From JBBRHH01 sp963788015 (GTDB taxonomy: Bacteria > Planctomycetota > Phycisphaerae > Tepidisphaerales > Tepidisphaeraceae), in the NCBI GenBank assembly GCA_963788015.1, contig CAWBEY010000005.1:558001-622000 (forward strand): a stretch of DNA of 64,000 nt. Reading direction: 5' to 3'. The notes beneath the pieces were generated by a model, which saw only the letters and a program-made list of their open reading frames with translations, made no database searches and had not been told where the DNA came from. Position numbers and translations under genes: made by a program. The first letter of the stretch is position 1, and every line of letters begins with the position of its first letter. This document shows positions 57,969 through 64,000 of this stretch, piece after piece.

Positions 57969-59177
57969 ATGAACAAACAGCACCTGCGCCCCCTAACCAG
58001 CGTTCGTTTCCTCGCCGCCCTGGCCGTGCTGGTGCTGCATTTTGGCCTTATCTCCACCGCCGACTCCCGGGGCCGCTTCATGGGGCTCGCCCAGCATGGG
58101 CGGGCCGGTGTATCCTTTTTCTTTGTCCTCAGCGGCTTCATCCTCACCTTCAACTATCGCGACTGGTTTCGCGGACAAGTTAGCGGCAAGCTGCTCCGGC
58201 GCTTTGCGCAGGCCCGCTTCGCCCGTGTTTACCCCATGCACGTCGTGGCACTGGTGGCCATCACGCCCGTCGTGCTCTGGGTGCTCTCCACCGATCAAAT
58301 GCTCTGGGTGCCGGCCGATGCGGTGCATCGCCGCCAGCTTGTGCCTTCCTGGCTTGCCAGCCTCCTGCTGCTCCAGGTTTATATTCCCACCATCACCTAC
58401 GAAAAGCTCTGGAATCTCCCCTCCTGGAGCGTCGCCTGCGAGGCGTTTTTCTACGCCACTTTCCCCTTCTTCACCGCCTTCGTGCTGGAGCGCTTTCGCA
58501 CGCGGCGGGGCCTGCTCCTGCTGGCCGGGGCGTGCTGGGTGCTGGAGGTGGGGGCGCTGCTGGCCGCCAGGCACATCATCCTGCGCCACCACGACGCCAA
58601 CGAAGCATCCGAGCTCCTGGACAGCCTCGTCTACAAGATGCCCTTCTTCCGCGTTTGGGAATTTTTCATTGGCTGCTGCGCCGGCGCAATCTTCCTCACT
58701 TCCCGCCCGAAAACCCTGAACAGCCGGCGCGGCCGCGACGTCGTTCTCGGGCTCAGTCTCCTGGGCGTGCTGATGGTCGTCGCCGCCACCATGAAGCACC
58801 TGCCGCTCACGGATGTGCTCTATTGGTACGGCCTCTACACGCCCCTCTTTGCGCTGATTATCGTGGTGCTGGGCTCTGGTCCGACATTTCTATCCTGGCT
58901 GATGGACAGGCCGCTCATGGTGCTGCTCGGAGAGGCAAGCTACTCGCTGTACCTCATTCACTGGATCGCCATCCTGGCGCTCAACCGCCTATACGGCATT
59001 CATCAAACCCCCATCGCCCTCACCATCGGCATCGCGGCCTGCTGCGTGGCCGCCTCTGTCTTGTGCCTGAAGTTCATCGAATCGCCCGCGAGACGATTTC
59101 TCCGCTCGGGCGAAAAATCCAGCACTCCCCGCCCGGCCGTCGCCGTTCCCGAGCCCCTCGTCGCCGCGCCAGACTAA
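57969..59177 (+). CDS. Acyltransferase 3 family membrane protein
   Basis: A 402-residue intact frame from ATG 57969. LRPLTSVRFLAALAVLVLHF holds the catalytic His; GRAGVSFFFVLSGFILTFNY and RRFAQARFARVYPMHVVALV follow. LPSWSVACEAFFYATFPFFT and PLMVLLGEASYSLYLIHWIA are further marks. About ten membrane helices. The role is O-acylation of a surface glycan. It starts 17 bases after the toxin stop; co-transcription may be accidental. It differs from the acyltransferase at 48868 in most positions. Confidence 0.9.
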   Translation: MNKQHLRPLTSVRFLAALAVLVLHFGLISTADSRGRFMGLAQHGRAGVSFFFVLSGFILTFNYRDWFRGQVSGKLLRRFAQARFARVYPMHVVALVAITPVVLWVLSTDQMLWVPADAVHRRQLVPSWLASLLLLQVYIPTITYEKLWNLPSWSVACEAFFYATFPFFTAFVLERFRTRRGLLLLAGACWVLEVGALLAARHIILRHHDANEASELLDSLVYKMPFFRVWEFFIGCCAGAIFLTSRPKTLNSRRGRDVVLGLSLLGVLMVVAATMKHLPLTDVLYWYGLYTPLFALIIVVLGSGPTFLSWLMDRPLMVLLGEASYSLYLIHWIAILALNRLYGIHQTPIALTIGIAACCVAASVLCLKFIESPARRFLRSGEKSSTPRPAVAVPEPLVAAPD

Positions 59178-59535
59178 TCGCCTATTGGCCCTTCTTCCTC
59201 GTCCTCCGGCACCTTCAGCCGGCGCCCCGATTCCTCCCACGCGTCAACGTACGTCGTTTTACTGCGCCCCGACTGGCCAAGGCGCGGAAGAAAAACCGGT
59301 GGATTCGGAATGTCAGGAAAAAACCCACCAGCACCACAAACAACACAATCATAAAGATCAGGCTGGACAGAGCGGCGATCTGGTGCCGCTGCGCCGGCTG
59401 GGTAGCGCTGCGGGCGGCCTGCATCGCCGGGTATACAAATCGGTTGCACACCAGCACCAGCAACAATCCAAACCCGGCGAAGAACACCACCACCGGCAGA
59501 AGGCTTCGGCCGGCTCGTTGGTGGAGATGTCGCAT
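59174..59535 (-). CDS. Small membrane protein
   Basis: About 120 residues with a frame shift near 59260. Two membrane helices are clear: SLLPVVVFFAGFGLLLVLVC and LSSLIFMIVLFVVLVGFFLT. The tail KTTYVDAWEESGRRLKVPED and EEEGPIGD is charged; TKTTYVDAWxxAGRRL tails are recalled from other planctomycete small membrane proteins. ATG 59535. Function unknown. It is convergent with the acyltransferase by a 4-base overlap and upstream of nothing on its strand. Confidence 0.6.
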
Positions 59536-59569
59536 GCAATGCCCTCAAATCCGCACAATCGCCTCTCGT

Positions 59570-60576
59570 CTACCACTTCACATTTTCACGCGCGTTCACA
59601 GGGTGCTTGCCCGCCAGTGCTTCCACAACCGCTTTCTCTTCATCACCCAGTTGTTTGGGCACAATCACCTTCGTCACCACAAACTGGTCCCCCTGCTCCT
59701 CGCCGCGCAAAATTCCTTTGCCCTTGATGCGCATCTTCGCGCCGCTGCTGGTGCCGGGCGGGATGGTCATCGTTACCGTTCCATCCAGCGTCGGCACCGA
59801 CACCCGCGCCCCCAGGATCGCCTCGTACACGCTGATCGGCAGATCAAGGTAAATGTCCAGCCCCTCGCGCCGGAAATACGGATGCGGCGTCACGTGCGTG
59901 ATGATGTACAGATCGCCGTTCTCGCCATTCACCTGCTGACCCTTCCCTTTAATGCGACACGCGACCCCTCTTTCACGCCCGGCGGGATCTTGATCTCGAT
60001 CGATTCGGTTGTCCCATCCCGCTGAATCTGTAGCGGAAGCGTGCTCCCCCGGGCGGCCTGCTCAAACGTCAGCGTCACGGGATGCTCCAAATCGGCCGGC
60101 GGCGCTTGAGGCCGCGACCGCGTGCGCCTGCCCTGTCCCCCCGCGCTCCCCGGCCCGCGCCCGCACCCGCTCCGCCGCGCCCGAAAAGTTGTTCAAAGAC
60201 ATCCCCAAATCCAGACCCCTCCGAGAAATCAAAATCCTCCACGCTCACATTCGGGCTGGCCTGCCACGACCGCGTTCCCCGTCCCGCCCCGGCCGCCTGC
60301 GCGCCGAAACGCCTCCGCCGGGTCACCGCCCCGTCCAGCCCCAAATTCCGCCCCAACCCCCGCATGTCCAAACTGGTCGTAATTCTTGCGTTTCTGCTCC
60401 TCCGAAAGCACGTCATACGCTTCCTGCACCTCCTTGAACTTTTCCTCTGAGCCCTTGTCACCCTTGTTCCGATCCGGATGAAACTTCAACACCAGCTTGC
60501 GGTGAGCCTTGCGGATTTCATCCTGCGAGGCAGTGCGGGAAACGCCCAGAACTTCGTAGTAGTCGCGCTTGGCCAT
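59570..60576 (-). CDS. J-domain co-chaperone, CbpA/DnaJ type II (no zinc finger)
   Basis: About 335 residues across frame shifts near 60330, 60090 and 59945. The J domain, MAKRDYYEVLGVSRTASQDE, contains HPD in KLVLKFHPDRNKGDKGS. A Gly/Ala-rich linker (DVFEQLFGRGGAGAGAGRGA) leads directly to the substrate domain: VNGENGDLYIITHVTPHPYF, LPISVYEAILGARVSVPTLD and SSGAKMRIKGKGILRGEEQG. No CxxCxGxG zinc repeats are present, so it is CbpA-like. It stimulates DnaK ATPase. Divergent from the CoA-binding gene. Confidence 0.88.
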
Positions 60577-60642
60577 ATCTGCGTAAGATTCTAGCACAGT
60601 CGCATCGCGATGTGTCATGCGACAAGCATCTGGAGGCGTCCA

Positions 60643-61077
60643 ATGGCCGGCGAAGCGTGTCGAATTGATCGTGCCGGGGGCAATGAAGCCGCTGCAATCC
60701 GCCAAATGCTCGCGGCCCATCGCATCGCGGTGGTCGGCCTCAGCCCCGACCAAAGCCGCCCCAGCTTTCAGATCTCCAGCTATCTCGAAAACGCCGGCTA
60801 CGAGATCATCCCCGTCAATCCCAATTACCCCGTGGCGATGGGCCATCAAAGCTACGCAACCGTCGCCGCCATTCCGGACAAAGTAGACATGGTGCTGGTC
60901 TTCCGCCGCCCCGAATTCGCCGCCGACGCCGCCCGCGACGCCGTTGCTGCCGGCGCAAAAGGGTTGTGGCTCCAGTCAGGCATTCGCAGCAAAGAGGCCC
61001 GGCGAATCGCGCAAGAGGCCGGGCTCGACTACGTCGAGGACCGCTGCATGATGGTCGAACATCGCCATCAAGTGTAA
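60643..61077 (+). CDS. CoA-binding protein, YccU-like
   Basis: A 144-residue frame from ATG 60643. The Rossmann-type CoA domain is visible: LAAHRIAVVGLSPDQSRPSF, YLENAGYEIIPVNPNYP, KVDMVLVFRRPEFAADAARD and GAKGLWLQSGIRSKEARRIA, ending LDYVEDRCMMVEHRHQ. The single Cys in EDRCMMVEH is conserved in this family. The role in metabolism is not known. Confidence 0.92.
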   Translation: MAGEACRIDRAGGNEAAAIRQMLAAHRIAVVGLSPDQSRPSFQISSYLENAGYEIIPVNPNYPVAMGHQSYATVAAIPDKVDMVLVFRRPEFAADAARDAVAAGAKGLWLQSGIRSKEARRIAQEAGLDYVEDRCMMVEHRHQV

Positions 61078-61078
61078 A

Positions 61079-61397
61079 AACTATTGCAGTTCTTGTGTTG
61101 CCGGCGCGGCGATCCTAACGAGCCGCGCCCGTGAGGAAGCGGTCTTCGCTGACTCCACTATGTCCGGTGTCGCCAGACGCGATACCAATGTGCAAACGGC
61201 GGTAACTAAAAGTGGCTCGGCGCCCCGCCCAAGGTTCCGTAGGAACAATCACTAAAGGCGAGGTTGCTCTAACTATTGCAGTTCTTGCGTTGCTCGCGCC
61301 ACGATCTCAACGAGCCGCGCCGGTGAGGAATTGGTCTTCGCCCATTCCCTCATGCGCGGGGGTCGCCAGACGCGCTGTAAACGTGCAAACGGCGGTA
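61079..61397 (-). repeat. Duplicated intergenic element, two diverged 126-bp copies
   Basis: Copy one (61079-61204) and copy two (61271-61397) are direct repeats with roughly three-quarters identity by eye; both begin AACTATTGCAGTTCTTG and end GTGCAAACGGCGGTA. On the minus strand each can encode a similar short tail, RLATP...ARLV.IxAxATQELQ then stop. The 66 bases between them contain no copy. This may be a dispersed planctomycete element or two remnants of a gene end. No gene is supported. Confidence 0.75.
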
Positions 61398-61406
61398 GTC
61401 TGCCGG

Positions 61407-61890
61407 CTACTCGCCGCTCTTAGGAGCTTCGCTCTCCGGCGAAGTCGAGCTCAGCGACTCCATCGCGCCCGCGACCACGCCGGCCGTCCCGGCTACCACC
61501 TTCGTCACCGAATCCGCAACCTGCAGCGGTGCGCTCGGCCACCTGGTGAACCATCTCCCCGGCCCTTTCCCGAAAACCGCTGACCTTCTTCGTCACCTTC
61601 TTCATCGCATTGCGCCCGCTCTTCATGGCACTGCGCCCTGCCGCCGTCGCCTTGCCCTTGGCGTCGCTGAAAGCCTTCTGGGCAGTCGAGGCCTTTTTGG
61701 CCATCGGCTTGCCCGCCGATTTCACGGCCTTGGTCAATTTCGCCGCAACTGGCTTCACCGCCTTGGCCAGTGGCTTGGCCGCCTTCGCCACCGACTTGCC
61801 GCCTTTGGCGGCAGGCTTGGCGATCTTCTGAATAGCCTTCGTCGCTGGCTTTTTGGATGATTTGGTCGTGCGCTTCTTCGCTGCTGGCAT
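61407..61890 (-). CDS. Histone H1-like Lys/Ala-rich DNA-binding protein
   Basis: About 160 residues with a frame shift near 61525. MPAAKKRTTKSSKKPATKAI is followed by repeated KPAAKGGKSVAKAAKPLAKA and KPVAAKLTKAVKSAGKPMAK units. The composition and the PAAK/KxAKP repeats resemble eukaryotic H1 tails and bacterial Hc1-like proteins. The C-terminal 45 residues are less basic (SVTKVVAGTAGVVAGAMESL) and end PESEAPKSGE. It should bind DNA non-specifically and compact the nucleoid, as reported for planctomycete relatives. The exact role is unknown. Confidence 0.85.
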
Positions 61891-62063
61891 GTGGCCTCCA
61901 TGGGGTTGGTGATGCAGCCTACCACAGTCCGCCTGCCAACTCTAGCAAATAGCACATTCGCGCAGATCTTGTCTCATTGCCCAGAGCAACGCTGGCAGTT
62001 TTGCCCAAACCAGCCGTGCGACGCTACGATAACCCCACCAGATAAACAGGAGACCGTAAAAGA

Positions 62064-64000
62064 GTGCCCACCTCCGTCACCACCATGCCCGATTCCCCCT
62101 CCTCGCCCGCGCCCCTCCGGCCCAGACAATCGTCGCAAAACCCTTTGCGAGGGTAGTCGTCCGCGGCAAGTTCCTCTTTCTCAAGCGACCAGAAATTCTT
62201 CATCCGAGGCGTCACCTACGGCCCCTTCAAGCCCAACGACCAAGGCAGCGAATACGGCACCCCCCAGCAGGCCCAGCGCGATTTTGAACTCATCGCCCAA
62301 AACGGCATCAACGCCGTCCGCGTCTACACCATCCCGCCGCTCTGGCTCCTGGACATCGCCCAAGCCCACGGCCTCTATCTGATGATCGGCCTCCCCTGGG
62401 AGCAGCACATCACCTTCCTGGACGATCCCAAACGCGTCCGCGAAATCGAGCAACGGGTACGCGACAGTGTAAAAACCCTCGCCAATCACCCGGCCATTCT
62501 CTGCTGGGCCATCGGCAACGAAATCCCCTCCCCAATCGTCCGCTGGCATGGCGCCCGCAAAATCGAAAACTTTCTCCAGCGACTTTACCGCGCCGTAAAG
62601 GCCGAAGATCCCGCCGCGTTGGTCACCTACGTCAACTACCCGCCCACCGAATACCTCCACCTCCCGTTCCTCGATTTCGTCTGCTTTAACGTCTACCTCG
62701 AATCGCAGGATCGCCTCGACGCCTACCTCGCCCGCCTGCAAAACATTGCTGCCGATCGCCCGTTGGTGATGGCCGAGGTCGGCCTCGACAGCCTGCGCAA
62801 CGGCGAGGAAAAACAAGCCTCCGTCCTCGAATGGCAAGTCCGCACCGTCTTCACCGCCGGCTGCTGCGGCGTCTTCGTCTTCGCCTGGACCGACGAATGG
62901 TATCGGGGCGGCCACGAAATACTCGACTGGGATTTCGGCCTCGTAACCCGCGACCGCCAGCCCAAACTCGCCCTCGATTCCGTCGGCAAAGCCTTTGCCC
63001 AGGGCGCGATCCGCACCGAAACCTATTGGCCGCGCATCTCCGTCGTCGTCTGCACCTACAATGGCAGTCGCACGATTCGCGATTGCCTCGATGGCCTCTC
63101 GCGCCTCGACTATCCCGACTTCGAGGTCATCGTCGTGGATGACGGCTCAACCGATGGCACCGCCGACATCGCCCGCACATACAACGTCCGCGTCATCGCC
63201 ACCCCCAACCACGGCCTGAGCGCCGCCCGCAACGTCGGCCTGCGCGCTGCCACCGGCGAGATCGTCGCCTACACCGACGACGACGCCCGCCCCGATATTC
63301 ACTGGCTCACCTACCTCGCCATCGCCTTCCAACGCGATGATTCAGTCGGCATCGGCGGCCCCAACATCCCGCCCCCCGGCGACGGCTTTGTCGCCGACGC
63401 CGTCGCCCATTCCCCCGGCGGCCCCATTCACGTCCTCATCACCGACCGCGAGGCCGAGCACATCCCCGGCTGCAACATGGCCTTCCGCAAATGGGCGCTG
63501 GAAGCGGTCGGGGGCTTCGACGAACAATTCCGCATCGCCGGCGACGACGTTGACATCTGCTGGAAGCTCCACGCCAGCGGCCACAAGCTCGGCTTCAGCC
63601 CCGCCGCCATGGTCTGGCACCATCGCCGCACCAGCGTCCGCGCCTACTGGCGTCAGCAAGTCAGCTACGGCAAAGCCGAGGCGCTGCTCGAACGCAAATG
63701 GCCCCAGAAATACAGCTCCGCCGGCCACACCCTCTGGGAAGGCCGCATGTACGGCCCCGGCCTCGCCAGCGCCCTGGGCTGGTCAAGCCGCCGCCGCATT
63801 TATCACGGCACCTGGGGCAGCGCCCTGTTTCAATCCGTCTACCAAACCGCCTCCGACGGCCTCTGGTCCCTGCCCCTCATGCCCGAGTGGTATCTCCTGA
63901 TTTCCTTCCTCACCGGCATCTCCCTCCTGGGCTTTCTCTGGCGGCCGCTCTTCATCGCCGCTCCCCTCGCCATCGCCGCCATCGCCGCCTCCATCGCCCA
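62064..64000 (+). CDS. TIM-barrel glycoside-hydrolase-like / glycosyltransferase family 2 fusion, 3' end off the window
   Basis: At least 640 residues, cut by the right edge. GTG 62064 has AGGAG upstream and shares its frame with ATG 62085; frame shifts near 62095 and 62180 are bridged. The first domain (about 30-310) is KFFIRGVTYGPFKPNDQGSE, QNGINAVRVYTIPPLWLLDI, a clan-A acid/base in LCWAIGNEIPSP and a nucleophile in VMAEVGLDSL. The second starts WPRISVVVCTYNGSRTIRDC and has VVDDGSTDGTADIA, AYTDDDARPD and HIPGCNMAFRKWALEAVGGF. Membrane helices begin near 63890. The pairing suggests synthesis with local trimming or branching of an exported glycan; unproven. Confidence 0.85.

Noticed and set aside
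58532..60025. Plus-strand ORF of 497 residues over the acyltransferase end and the J protein
   Set aside because: Arg/Pro/His-rich shadow; the true genes are recognised in other frames.

Overview
The window looks like a chromosomal piece of a planctomycete, most likely class Phycisphaerae (a Tepidisphaera/Humisphaera-like soil or freshwater lineage). This is inferred from gene content: PEP-CTERM proteins, LEPR-like N-terminal motifs, DUF1080 and ThuA proteins, a very large PVC-type HEAT-repeat cytochrome c protein, a PQQ dehydrogenase/diheme cytochrome fusion, a TatC with a large extra loop, a CobA-HemD fusion, an H1-like histone and GC-rich codon use. No rRNA is present; there is one tRNA-Leu(UAG).

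A dominant property is that about 30 genes, including infC, rplT and cobA-hemD, are split by apparent one-base indels. I rebuilt them by following protein similarity across frames, and coordinates span the rebuilt gene. Essential genes are affected as often as others, so I read this mainly as sequencing or assembly error, not mass pseudogenisation.

Layout. 1-4.2 kb: GH51 arabinofuranosidase, a secreted beta-helix-like protein, tatC and a PilZ protein. 4.4-8.0 kb: tetrapyrrole gene cobA-hemD, then the infC-rpmI-rplT translation operon with an AUU start for IF-3 and a clear terminator. 8.1-13.3 kb: a tightly coupled arginine succinyltransferase (AST)-type operon (M20 deacylase, class III aminotransferase, astA, astD). 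13.3-15.5 kb, minus strand: ABC-2 permease, SCO1, DUF420 and a small membrane protein, probably linked to copper/cytochrome oxidase assembly. 16.9-24.8 kb: a polysaccharide export and glycosyltransferase cluster (wzm, wzt and five glycosyltransferases). 24.9-36.6 kb: secreted and periplasmic proteins (PQQ/diheme fusion, NHL, HAF, PEP-CTERM, TPR-like) and a sugar kinase.

37.2-43.2 kb is the accessory part. It holds a Rhs-type C-terminal toxin remnant with a PD-(D/E)xK-like motif, a candidate immunity gene, a Rhs repeat fragment, and a nested set of mobile elements: an IS4-family element with 19-bp inverted repeats and 11-bp target duplication sits inside a tandem REP-like sequence belonging to a RAYT transposase unit, which itself abuts a truncated IS1182-like transposase. 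A lower-GC pair (membrane-TPR gene plus small ORF, ATGA overlap) follows. 43.2-43.9 kb has no convincing gene but holds a C-rich tract, a near-consensus promoter, a hairpin and a nine-unit 11-bp tandem repeat.

44-64 kb: fdhD and a DUF7009 gene, a nucleotide-sugar epimerase, tRNA-Leu, secreted proteins, two acyltransferases, the HEAT/cytochrome protein with ThuA, a MazEF-type toxin-antitoxin pair, a CbpA-type J protein, a CoA-binding protein, an H1-like histone, a duplicated 126-bp intergenic element, and a glycoside-hydrolase/glycosyltransferase fusion that runs off the right edge.
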